Positions 1 through 7,092 of a stretch of DNA of 64,000 bases are shown here, one piece after another. The stretch lies in assembly GCA_963800475.1 (NCBI GenBank), contig CAWDAZ010000004.1:1116001-1180000 (forward strand). Reading direction: 5' to 3'. Numbering within the stretch: position 1 is the first letter of the stretch; each line of letters starts with the position of its first letter. A program made the translations under genes and the position numbers. Below the pieces are notes generated by a model. It searched no databases, was not told the DNA's origin, and saw only the letters and a list, made by a program, of their open reading frames with translations. The DNA is from Palsa-465 sp963800475. GTDB lineage: Bacteria > Actinomycetota > Thermoleophilia > Solirubrobacterales > Solirubrobacteraceae.

Positions 1-165
1 CCGGCGATCGTTCTGTCGTTGGCGGCCGGGTCGATCGCAACCGCCGCGCTGCGCCAAGCCTTCGTCATCCGCCCGACCTCCGCATCAGTCCCCGTGGTGT
101 GGCACCGTCCCGCGGCCCCCGGGCGGTGTGCGCTGGAGGAAATGCTACCGCTACCCTCAACGGCC
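1..165. other. Left edge, no confident gene
   Basis: On the + strand, frame 1 is open from the window edge to a TGA at 187-189. Its first residues are hydrophobic (LSLAAGSIATAAL), so it could be the last part of a membrane protein cut by the window edge. The same frame runs into codons matching the start of EF-P, so at least its end is the displaced efp start rather than an independent gene. I do not recognise a family. Confidence 0.25.
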
Positions 166-171
166 GTGATC

Positions 172-186
172 AGCACCAACCAGTTC
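172..186 (+). repeat. attL-like core; orphan efp 5' end
   Basis: This 15-base direct repeat matches the start of efp at 21322-21336. It sits in frame behind a possible GTG start (166-168) or an ATG at 142-144 that follows a GGAGGA motif, so this may be the original efp start with its own leader. A TGA follows directly. Chance alone could give about two 15-mer repeats somewhere in 64 kb, but a match in the efp start codons beside a recombinase is far less likely to be accidental. Confidence 0.6.
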
Positions 187-491
187 TGAAAGCGGCGACT
201 GAGCATATCGTCCAGCCGGGACGATCAGTTGTCCCATCCGGCTTCCCAAGCCGTTCCGGCGTCGGGGACGGTTCACGGTGTTCGGCACGAATCGCCTTGA
301 CTCTCGCGACTGCAATTCGTCGCCGGCAGCGGCCTACACGCGCTGCTCGACGCGGCTCCGGAGGGCGAGCGGGACGGCCGGGAGTTCGCGATTGTGCCGG
401 GCGCCGCCGCCGGTGATGCGCGTGCTGGAGGTCGTGAAGCTCGAGCATCTGAGCAGGCAAGGCCCCCGGATGCTCCATCGATTGAGGCGGG
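187..491. other. Gene-free stretch
   Basis: I see no coding region with family resemblance here. Short open frames on both strands are arginine- and proline-rich, as expected from non-coding GC-rich DNA. If the element boundary at 172-186 is right, this is the extreme left end of the element and may hold recombinase-binding sequence. Confidence 0.4.
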
Positions 492-875
492 TCAGCTCGG
501 TCGCGGGAGTTCGGCCCAGACGGTATAGCCGCACGAGTCCCGCTCGGTTCCCCAGGCGCTGCTTAGTGCCTGCACGATCTTCAGACCCGTGCCGCCCAGC
601 TCCATCGGTCGTTCAGCGACCCCGGCGTCGCTCTCCGAGCGCCCGGGATCCTTCACGTCGATTCGAAGCGCGCCGTTCGCCGTGACGCGAACGATCAGGA
701 AGTCAGCTTGGGTGCATTGGGAGTGAAGCACCGCGTTGCTCACCAGCTCGCTGGCCACGAGAATCGCATCCCCGGAGATCCAGCCAATCCCGGGAAGCTG
801 ACCCATAGCATCGCGTACGGCGACGGGCGCGTGAACATCGCAGCGCACACGGAGCCGCAAAAGCTCTCCCGACAT
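492..875 (-). CDS. RsbW-like anti-sigma factor / HATPase protein
   Basis: A small ATP-binding protein of the histidine-kinase-like ATPase fold. The N box is visible in ELVSNAVLHS and the ATP-lid region in GGTGLKIVQALSS, with VKDPG before it as the G1-like box. Proteins of this size without other domains act in actinobacteria as serine kinases and anti-sigma factors in partner-switching modules, so a STAS or sigma partner is expected; a coupled STAS-sigma pair lies 1.5 kb away on the other strand. I place the start at the ATG at 875 because the domain begins directly after it; a GTG at 926 would add 17 residues that look unlike the family. The partner assignment is inference. Confidence 0.8.
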   Translation of the reverse strand: MSGELLRLRVRCDVHAPVAVRDAMGQLPGIGWISGDAILVASELVSNAVLHSQCTQADFLIVRVTANGALRIDVKDPGRSESDAGVAERPMELGGTGLKIVQALSSAWGTERDSCGYTVWAELPRPS

Positions 876-1055
876 CACCAGGCGACGTACCCTGCTCGCG
901 TTCCTATGCAACACCAGCGCGGACACCGGGACCGCGGGCGTGCCGCCCCTGTAGCAGCGGCCTCTGCACTACACGCAACGCACAAACGAAGACCTCACGA
1001 GACCGGACAGTCCGCATGCAACCCGCCGCTCGCGCGAAGCCGGGCTCCGGCTGGG

Positions 1056-1337
1056 CTACTTCTTGCCAGCGCTACCTGAGCCGCGTGACCGGGTCGCCGC
1101 CGACTTCCCCGCTTGCTTGGCCGCCTCGCCGGCAGCGCCGGCGACCTTCTTGGTCGCGCTGACCACGCCACCCGCGGCCCGCCGCGCCTGACCGGCGGCC
1201 TCTCCGGCCGCCTTGCCCTGGCGGGTTGCCGCCGCCTTCGTGCCAGCACTCTGTGACCGCGCCTTCTTCTGATTGCGCAGTCGTGTCGCAGCTGCCTTCT
1301 TTGCCGCCGCCGAACGGTCGGCTTTCGTCTGGGTCAT
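1056..1337 (-). CDS. Lysine/alanine-rich histone H1-like protein
   Basis: A 93-residue protein made almost wholly of Ala, Lys, Arg, Gly, Ser and Thr, with repeated AAATR and KKA-type units (for example AAKKAAATRLRNQKK near the N-terminus) and a basic C-terminus ending GSAGKK. This composition matches histone H1-like tails and the C-terminal extension of actinobacterial HU proteins, which bind and compact DNA. No folded HU domain is present, so it is either a stand-alone nucleoid-associated tail protein or a disordered nucleic-acid binder. Start ATG at 1337. Low complexity makes homology uncertain. Confidence 0.65.
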   Translation of the reverse strand: MTQTKADRSAAAKKAAATRLRNQKKARSQSAGTKAAATRQGKAAGEAAGQARRAAGGVVSATKKVAGAAGEAAKQAGKSAATRSRGSGSAGKK

Positions 1338-1622
1338 CGCTCCTCCTTTGTGCGTTCGGGGACCGATCCGGTCCTACCCGTCCACCGGGATCGCACGCAA
1401 CCTTTCAGACGCAGGGAGTCCGCCAAGCGCGCCTCGCGGGTTCGCGAGGACGCGCGGCGGCCCGCCCGGGGTCGTTCACAGAGATGCCGCCGCACAACTC
1501 TTCGCCTGGCCGCCGGAAACGGCGACGGTCAAGGCTGCTGCGCCCCGCCCCAGCCCGGACTGGTCGAGATCGCGCGTGGTCCATCCGCTGGATCGTGTGA
1601 CGTGTCCGTCGTTGCCGGAGGT

Positions 1623-2204
1623 CTAGCGGTGTTGGTCGATCAGTAGCTTTGCCATCGCTTGGGCGCGTTTGGCGGCCTCGGGGTCGCCGGCAGCGGCGCA
1701 GACGATCGATCCTTTCATCAGGATGTGCCAGGAGCGGGTGAACGATTCGGTGGCCCGCAGACCGGCTTCCTCGGCGAGTTTCGTGATGATCGCGCGGACG
1801 TGCTGGATGTGCTCAATGCTGGCCTTGCCGGCGGGGTGGGTGGCGCCCAGCTCGAGCAGCACATTTACGAAGGAGTCGGCCTCGAAGTCTTCGCGATGAA
1901 ACCATTCATCGAACAGGTCGAAGATCGTCAGCAGCTGCTCCTCCGGAGTCGCGGCACGGCGTCTGGCTTCGCCGTCGATCCAGGCGAGCGTCCATCGCTG
2001 CTCGCGCAGGTTCAGGAACTCGAGCACGAGATCGTTCTTGGAGGCGAAGTGGTTGTAGAAGGTGGCCTTGGCGACGCCGGCGCGTTGGATGATTTCGTCA
2101 ACGCCGACGGCCTGGATCCCGTGGCGGGCGAAGAGCTCGTAGGCCGTCTCGAGGATCCGGTCGCGCGCACTCAGTCTGGCGGCTGGTTCCCGGCTGATTG
2201 CCAC
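1623..2204 (-). CDS. TetR/AcrR-family transcriptional regulator
   Basis: A 193-residue one-component repressor. The N-terminal helix-turn-helix is clear: DRILETAYELFARHGIQAVG, then VDEIIQRAGVAKATFYNHFASKNDLV, near residues 14-60. The rest is the all-helical ligand-binding domain, which I cannot assign to an inducer. The start is a GTG at 2204. The upstream 150 bases contain paired dyads and a repeated ACAGACCGGT motif, suggesting autoregulation and control of the divergent anti-anti-sigma/sigma pair. TetR size is normal (about 190-210 residues). Confidence 0.9.
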   Translation of the reverse strand: MAISREPAARLSARDRILETAYELFARHGIQAVGVDEIIQRAGVAKATFYNHFASKNDLVLEFLNLREQRWTLAWIDGEARRRAATPEEQLLTIFDLFDEWFHREDFEADSFVNVLLELGATHPAGKASIEHIQHVRAIITKLAEEAGLRATESFTRSWHILMKGSIVCAAAGDPEAAKRAQAMAKLLIDQHR

Positions 2205-2224
2205 GCGCTGGATGATACCGCCTA

Positions 2225-2354
2225 ACAGACCGGTCGGCCTGCGATATACAGAACGATCTGTACGCCAAGCGGCCAGCTGCCTTGTTTGTTAGCAACTCCC
2301 TCACGTGGGCATGCTTGACAGACCGGTACGTCTACTATAGATAGACGAGTCTGT
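2225..2354. promoter_or_regulatory. Divergent promoter with TetR-like operator cluster
   Basis: The spacer between the TetR gene and the STAS gene is AT-richer than its surroundings and full of dyads. TACAGAACGATCTGTA (2247-2262) has perfect 6-base arms. ACAGACCGGT occurs at 2225-2234 and 2318-2327. AGACCGGTACGTCT (2320-2333) and AGACGAGTCT (2343-2352) are further dyads. A rightward promoter can be read as TTGACA (2315-2320) with TATAGA or TAGATA 15-17 bases on, so the second ACAGACCGGT copy sits on the -35 box. Binding by the adjacent TetR protein is inference. Confidence 0.55.
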
Positions 2355-2384
2355 CTGCCCGTTATCGGACTGGAGGTGAACAGG

Positions 2385-2876
2385 ATGGCCTCGCCCGACG
2401 CGTGCTTCAGTCGCGCTGTTCCTAGCAACGACACTGCCGACCCAGCGAACCGCCGGCTGGTGAGCCCGGATCTCGAGGGACGGGCCGGGACACCCGTCGA
2501 ATCCACGCCGACACCGTTCGAGGTGCGTCGCGTCGATCATCCGCTCGGCGTCGTCTTGGTTTTGCGCGGCGACTTGGATTTGGCCACGGTCCCGCTGCTG
2601 GAGGAGCACCTGAATCGCGCCATGCGCAGCGGAGCGTCAGTGGTCATCGACCTAGCCGGACTGGGGTTCATCGACTCCACCGGTCTGGAAGCGCTGTTGC
2701 GAGCCGACCGCCAGCTGCGGGCCGCCGATGGGCAACTGGTGCTCTTGAGCGGATCGCCCGCCGTGTACCGCGTTTTTCAGCTCGCGGGCATGGATGGTTA
2801 TTTCGAATGGTCCGATGCCCCAACCGCGCAGACCGCGCCCGAGCCCGACGGCGAACTCGGAGGAACGATCTCATGA
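2385..2876 (+). CDS. STAS-domain anti-anti-sigma factor
   Basis: An anti-sigma-factor antagonist of the SpoIIAA/RsbV type. After about 45 poorly ordered residues, the STAS domain runs from VRRVDHPLGVVLVLRGDLDL to the end, with the phosphorylatable serine in FIDSTGLEALL. In these systems an HATPase kinase phosphorylates this serine, and the unphosphorylated form frees the sigma factor. GGAGG at 2372-2376 is 8 bases before ATG 2385, better placed than the GTG at 2376 inside it. The gene overlaps the downstream sigma gene by 4 bases (ATGA), implying coupled translation. The long N-terminal extension and polar C-terminal tail are unusual for a stand-alone STAS protein. Confidence 0.85.
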   Translation: MASPDACFSRAVPSNDTADPANRRLVSPDLEGRAGTPVESTPTPFEVRRVDHPLGVVLVLRGDLDLATVPLLEEHLNRAMRSGASVVIDLAGLGFIDSTGLEALLRADRQLRAADGQLVLLSGSPAVYRVFQLAGMDGYFEWSDAPTAQTAPEPDGELGGTIS

Positions 2877-3685
2877 GTCCCGCTGCGATTGGGCGGGACG
2901 GTGGTTCCCGCGAGTTGTTCGAAGCCTGGCGACGCGACCAGGACCCACGTGCCCGCGAGCGTCTCGTCGCGCGCTATCTGCCGCTGGCGCGCAAGCTCGC
3001 CGCTCGCTACCGCGGCGCGGCCGGGGAGCCGTTCGACGATCTGCTCCAGGTCGCAAGCCTCGGACTGCTGAAGGCGCTCGACCGGTTCGACCCGGACCGC
3101 GGAAGGGCGTTCTCCTCATTTGCGGTACCGACGATCCTGGGCGAGCTTAAACGCTACTTCCGCGACACCGGCTGGTCCGCTCACGTCCCGCGCGGCGCAC
3201 AGGAGCTGGCACTCAAGGTGCAGCAGGCCGAGCAAGCGGTCAGCCCTCGACTCGGGCGATCACCGAGCCCGGACGAGCTCGCGCAATACATGGAGGTGAC
3301 CGTCGAGCAGGTGATCGAAGGGCTGGAGGCCGCGGCCGCTCACCACGCCGCCTCGCTCGAGCAGCCTCACCACGAGCTGGACGGCGAGCTGCGATCGCTC
3401 GGCGATGCGCTCGGCGAGGAGGACCCTCGCTTCGATCAGGTCGACGCGAGCCTCACGATCACCTCCGCCATACGCCGGCTATCCGAACGTGAGCAGCACG
3501 TCCTAGAGCTGCGCTTCTACGGCGAACTCACCCAGAGCGAGATCGCCAAACGGATCGGCGTCTCGCAGATGCAGGTCTCCCGAATCCTCCGTCGCGCGCT
3601 CGCGAGCCTGCGCGAGTACATCCCCACGGAAGCTCACCCGGCTCAGCTCGCGCAATCCACCGGAACCAACGACAGACCCCGCTAG
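2873..3685 (+). CDS. SigB/SigF/SigG-type RNA polymerase sigma factor
   Basis: A 270-residue group 3 sigma-70 factor. Region 2 is evident (PFDDLLQVASLGLLKALDRF, then FSSFAVPTILGELKRYFRD), region 3 follows (LGRSPSPDELAQYM), and region 4 has LSEREQHVLELRFYGELTQS plus the helix-turn-helix IAKRIGVSQMQVSRILRRAL. The ATG at 2873 overlaps the STAS stop and is preceded by GGAGG, so I reject a longer frame that would start at 2807. The cotranscribed anti-anti-sigma factor marks it as a partner-switch-controlled stress sigma factor. The only HATPase candidate in the window is at 492-875. Confidence 0.93.
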   Translation: MSPAAIGRDGGSRELFEAWRRDQDPRARERLVARYLPLARKLAARYRGAAGEPFDDLLQVASLGLLKALDRFDPDRGRAFSSFAVPTILGELKRYFRDTGWSAHVPRGAQELALKVQQAEQAVSPRLGRSPSPDELAQYMEVTVEQVIEGLEAAAAHHAASLEQPHHELDGELRSLGDALGEEDPRFDQVDASLTITSAIRRLSEREQHVLELRFYGELTQSEIAKRIGVSQMQVSRILRRALASLREYIPTEAHPAQLAQSTGTNDRPR

Positions 3686-3703
3686 GGGCGCTCCCTCCCC
3701 ATC

Positions 3704-3742
3704 GCGCGGCGGGACGCAGCGACGATACGCGTCCCGCCGCGC
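3704..3742 (+). terminator. Strong hairpin terminator after the sigma gene
   Basis: A perfect 14-base inverted repeat (GCGCGGCGGGACGC at 3704-3717 and its complement at 3729-3742) with an 11-base loop begins 18 bases after the sigma stop. There is no clean T-run, only CCTCCTTCGCTTT, as is common for actinobacterial terminators. Confidence 0.75.
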
Positions 3743-3993
3743 CCCTCCTTCGCTTTGCCGGAACACCGCTGTTCCATCCGGTCTGCCTCCTCATCGAGCA
3801 GAGGGATACGAACTAGCCGTTGGACCGAAGAGCGCAATTCGGCGTTGATACGCCGACGACGTCCGCTACGAAGTCGCTCTTCTCCGCGGGACTCCCGCCG
3901 TGCAGCGCGTGTTCGAGCTCGTCGGAATCTCTGATGCCCTCCCGTTTGTCGGCCCCACGCTTGGCGGCGTCTCGAGGGAGGCGCGCTCGTCGT

Positions 3994-4515
3994 TCAGCCG
4001 CCGGCGCCATGACCTGTCGCGGCCACGGCTGCGCGGTCTGGGGAGAGCGCCTGCGCGGCCATCGCTCCGCGCTCGCGTTCGAGAGTCTCGCGCTGGGAGC
4101 GGGCGCGGTCGGCTAGGCGCCTGAGCTGGTCCGCGTCGAGCTCGGGGTGAGTGTCGACTACGCTCAGGAGGGCTTCCCACAGGCAGAGCTTGCCCTCGAC
4201 GCCGAGCGACATCGCCTCGAGCGCGAGGAACCGGCCGAGCTCTTCATCTCCGGAGGTCACGCCGCTGAACTTCGGGCGTCCGAGCTTCTCGGCGATCCAG
4301 GTGGTCGCCTGCTTGAGCGTGCTGCGGTCGATGTCGAGACGGTCCATCAAGGCCATCAGCTCGTCGCGGTCCTCGTCGATGTCGGAGGCCAGCGAGCTCA
4401 TCGTGTCGCCGAGCGGTGTGCCTGCGGTGTCGTCGGCCAGCTGGCTGGCGTGGTCGCGGCCGAAGGTCGCGCCGGCGAGATGGTCATTGAGGTAGGTGGC
4501 GAGCTCGTCACTCAT
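3994..4515 (-). CDS. Uncharacterised helical protein cotranscribed with FAD-Rieske enzyme
   Basis: A 173-residue, mostly helical, acidic protein beginning MSDELATYLNDHLAGATF. It has the look of a small four-helix bundle (SSLASDIDEDRDELMALMDRL, TTWIAEKLGRPKF, GRFLALEAMSLGVEGKLCLW, LRRLADRARSQRETLER), reminiscent of ferritin-like or hemerythrin-like scaffolds but without a recognisable metal motif. Its ATG overlaps the stop of the upstream FAD-Rieske gene by 4 bases, so the two are translationally coupled and probably work together. I do not recognise a characterised family and give no function. Confidence 0.75.
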   Translation of the reverse strand: MSDELATYLNDHLAGATFGRDHASQLADDTAGTPLGDTMSSLASDIDEDRDELMALMDRLDIDRSTLKQATTWIAEKLGRPKFSGVTSGDEELGRFLALEAMSLGVEGKLCLWEALLSVVDTHPELDADQLRRLADRARSQRETLERERGAMAAQALSPDRAAVAATGHGAGG

Positions 4516-6020
4516 CCTGTGGTCTCCTTGTTCAGTGATGTCAGGGGATGGACAGCCGGGCCTTCGAGGACGCGTCCGTCGACGGCGTCGAAGCGTGAGC
4601 CGTGGCAGGGGCAGTCCCAGCTGCGCTCGGCGGAGTTGAAGCGCAGGATGCAGCCGAGGTGTGTGCAGCGCAGCGATACGGCGTGCACGGTGCCGTCCGG
4701 CTCGCGGTAGATGCCTGTCTTCCGGATGCCTTCGCGCACGACCTCGCCCTCACCCTCTCGTGTCTCGGACGTTGAGCCGGCCGTTCCGGGCCGGAGTCGG
4801 TCGCCGATCAGGTCGAACGAGAACTTGGCGCCCAGCCGCGCGAGCTTCGGCAGTCCGCGGGTCCCGATGCGAGCCGGGTTGAATTTGGCTGCCCAGGGGT
4901 TCTCACGGCCTGCGATCAGATCGCTGATGATCGATGCGGCGAATGTGCCGCTGGTAAGCCCCCACTTGTGAAAGCCGGAGGCGACGAACAGCCGCGATGA
5001 GCGGGGGTGGTATTGCCCGATTACCGGCAGGTGATCCCAGCTGACCGGATCTTGCGCTGACCAGCGGTGGGCGATGTCCGTTACGTCCCAGTGCTCACGG
5101 GCGAACTGCTCGAGGCGTTCGAAGCGCTCTGGCGAGGCGTCGTGCGCCCCGGCGGGGTGTCCCTCCCCGCCGACGATCAGCAGCTCCCCGTAGGAGCGAA
5201 TCGAACGCGTCGACGATCCAGCCGAGATCGACATCCCATCGGGAACCCGACCGCGCACCCGCGCAGCGATGCAATAGGAGCGGATCGGCTCGAGCCGGGC
5301 GAAGAACAACCCGCGGTCGAGTAGCGGGTAGTGGGCTGCATCGACCACCTGCCCAGCGGTGATCGCCCCATGGGTGGTTTCGACGCGGCACGGCGCACCG
5401 GACTCGACACCGAGCGCTCGCGTGTCCTCGAGCACGACCGAGCCGTCCCCGTCGACTGACCGCGCGAGTCCTTGGACGTATCGGACCGGGTGCAGCTGGA
5501 GCTGATCATCGAGCCGGACGGCGCCGTGGGTACGAAACGGGAGGCCGGAATCGTCGACCAGCTCGACCGCGAGCCCAGCGGCATGAGCGGCGGCTTGCTC
5601 GGCCTCGACGGTCGACCGCTGATCGCCGTCTGGGGCATACGTGAACGCCGCCCTGCGCTCCAGGTCGCAATCAATCCGCTCCTCCTCGGTTAGCCGTGCG
5701 ATCTGTTCGACGCCGGCGAGACTCGCCTCCGCATATACGGCCGTGGCCTCCTCGCCGTGGTAGCGCCGCAGCGTGTCGTAGATCGTCTGTTGCAGCGCGC
5801 TGACCTTGGCGGTCGTGCAACCGGTTACGCCCGCCCCCACTCGACGCGCTTCGATCACCGCGACGCGCGCGCCATCGCGCTTCAGCATCAGCGCGGTCGT
5901 GAGCCCCGTGATGCCTGCACCGATCACCGCGACGTCAACCTCGAGCCCGCGCGTCAGCGCTGGGTACTTTTGCGCGTCAGGGCCCGCAAGCCACAGCGAT
6001 TCATCCGCCGAGATCGTCAT
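4512..6020 (-). CDS. FAD-dependent oxidoreductase with C-terminal Rieske domain
   Basis: A 502-residue two-domain enzyme. The N-terminal part is a DAO/glycine-oxidase-type flavoprotein with the dinucleotide motif VAVIGAGITGLTTALML near residue 30 and GFHKWGLTSGTFAASIISDL near the end of that domain. The C-terminal part is a Rieske [2Fe-2S] domain: ligands C452, H454, C470 and H473, plus C457 and C472, which would form the disulfide of bc1-type Rieske centres. Proteins of this architecture are found across bacteria but their substrates are mostly unknown. It heads a two-gene leftward operon and diverges from the membrane-protein gene at 6121. Confidence 0.9.
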   Translation of the reverse strand: MTISADESLWLAGPDAQKYPALTRGLEVDVAVIGAGITGLTTALMLKRDGARVAVIEARRVGAGVTGCTTAKVSALQQTIYDTLRRYHGEEATAVYAEASLAGVEQIARLTEEERIDCDLERRAAFTYAPDGDQRSTVEAEQAAAHAAGLAVELVDDSGLPFRTHGAVRLDDQLQLHPVRYVQGLARSVDGDGSVVLEDTRALGVESGAPCRVETTHGAITAGQVVDAAHYPLLDRGLFFARLEPIRSYCIAARVRGRVPDGMSISAGSSTRSIRSYGELLIVGGEGHPAGAHDASPERFERLEQFAREHWDVTDIAHRWSAQDPVSWDHLPVIGQYHPRSSRLFVASGFHKWGLTSGTFAASIISDLIAGRENPWAAKFNPARIGTRGLPKLARLGAKFSFDLIGDRLRPGTAGSTSETREGEGEVVREGIRKTGIYREPDGTVHAVSLRCTHLGCILRFNSAERSWDCPCHGSRFDAVDGRVLEGPAVHPLTSLNKETTG

Positions 6021-6120
6021 CTCAATGACCTCCTACCCGATCTCACGTCTCACGCATCGAGGCTGCCTGCCTCGGCTGTCGTGCAGGAGCGCCGACGCAA
6101 CTCGCGAAATACGGCAACCG

Positions 6121-6648
6121 ATGTCAGGTCGCCGGCCGGATGGGCTGACGCTCGAGCGCAATCGGGACCTGCGCGGGCGCTCGCAGCCCGTGTGGTACCG
6201 GCGAGCGCTCCTCTCCCTGATCGCCGTCCTGCCCGTGCTCGCGCTACTGAACGTCTTCGGGCAGCACCCAACGGTCAGCTCGGCCCACGTGTCTGCGGCG
6301 GATCTCGTGGTCACTGCACCGGCGCGCTTGCGTAGCGGGCTGATCTTCCAGGTGCGCGTCCAGGTGACAGCGCATCAGGACATCTCGATGCCGCAGCTCG
6401 TCTTCTCTCGTGGCTGGTGGGAGTCGATGAGCGTGAACTCGCTCGAGCCCAACCCCAGCAACGAGGGCACCCAGAACGGCAGCGTCGTCCTCTCTTACAA
6501 CGGACTCCCTGCGGGGCACACGCTGATCGTGTGGCTGTACTTCCAGGTCAATCCGACGAACGTGGGCAAGCGGACGGAGGACGTCGAACTCGAGGACGGC
6601 TCCAAGCCGATCGCCCGCGTACACCGCTCCCTGACGATCTTCCCCTGA
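6121..6648 (+). CDS. Single-pass membrane-anchored extracytoplasmic protein
   Basis: A 175-residue protein with a basic N-terminus, one hydrophobic segment (ALLSLIAVLPVLALLNVFG, residues about 28-46), and an outside domain of beta-rich character containing LVVTAPARLRSGLIFQVRV and SVVLSYNGLPAGHTLIVWLY. I recognise no named family, but the pairing with a DUF421 membrane protein 3 bases downstream is typical of small cell-envelope operons. An open frame extends back to 5806, antisense to the FAD-Rieske gene; the ATG at 6121 is the first start outside that gene and gives a sensible anchor, so I use it. Confidence 0.75.
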   Translation: MSGRRPDGLTLERNRDLRGRSQPVWYRRALLSLIAVLPVLALLNVFGQHPTVSSAHVSAADLVVTAPARLRSGLIFQVRVQVTAHQDISMPQLVFSRGWWESMSVNSLEPNPSNEGTQNGSVVLSYNGLPAGHTLIVWLYFQVNPTNVGKRTEDVELEDGSKPIARVHRSLTIFP

Positions 6649-6651
6649 GCC

Positions 6652-7092
6652 ATGGACCTCGTCATCCGTGCAACCGTCATCTTTGCCTTCATCTTCCTGG
6701 TCACCCGCATCTCCGGGCGGCGCGAGCTCAGCTCGCTCGAACCGTTCGACGTGATCCTGCTCGTCGTGCTCGGCGATCTCGTGCAGCAGGGGATCACCCA
6801 GAGTGACGAGTCGGTCACAGGCACGTTGATCGTCATCTCCACGGTCACGCTGCTGTCGGTCGCCGTCGGCTGGGTCTCGTTTCGCTCGCGGAAGGTCCGA
6901 GTCGTGACCGAAGGCGAGCCGATCGTCTTGGTGCAGGACGGGCGCGTGATCGAACGCAACCTGCGCCGTGAACGCCTGACTCGCGGCGATCTCGGAGAGG
7001 AAGCGCGGCGACAGCAGATCTCATGGCTCGAGGACATCCGGTGGGCGATCCTCGAGAAGGGCGGCTCGATCAGCGTGATCCCCAAGGGTTGA
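6652..7092 (+). CDS. DUF421 (YetF-like) membrane protein
   Basis: A 146-residue integral membrane protein. The motif ISGRRELSSLEPFDVILLVVLG with the following GDLVQQGIT is the signature of the YetF/DUF421 family, and the C-terminal part (VTEGEPIVLVQDGRVIERNLR to SWLEDIRWAILE) is the cytoplasmic alpha/beta domain. Three hydrophobic segments lie in the first 75 residues. Members are often near stress or sporulation genes and have no established reaction. It starts 3 bases after the upstream stop. Its 3' end overlaps the 3' end of the convergent GMC gene by about 70 bases. Confidence 0.9.
   Translation: MDLVIRATVIFAFIFLVTRISGRRELSSLEPFDVILLVVLGDLVQQGITQSDESVTGTLIVISTVTLLSVAVGWVSFRSRKVRVVTEGEPIVLVQDGRVIERNLRRERLTRGDLGEEARRQQISWLEDIRWAILEKGGSISVIPKG

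Noticed and set aside
5806..6120. Long N-terminal extension of the membrane-anchored protein gene
   Set aside because: It lies antisense to the FAD-Rieske gene and lacks protein-like character.
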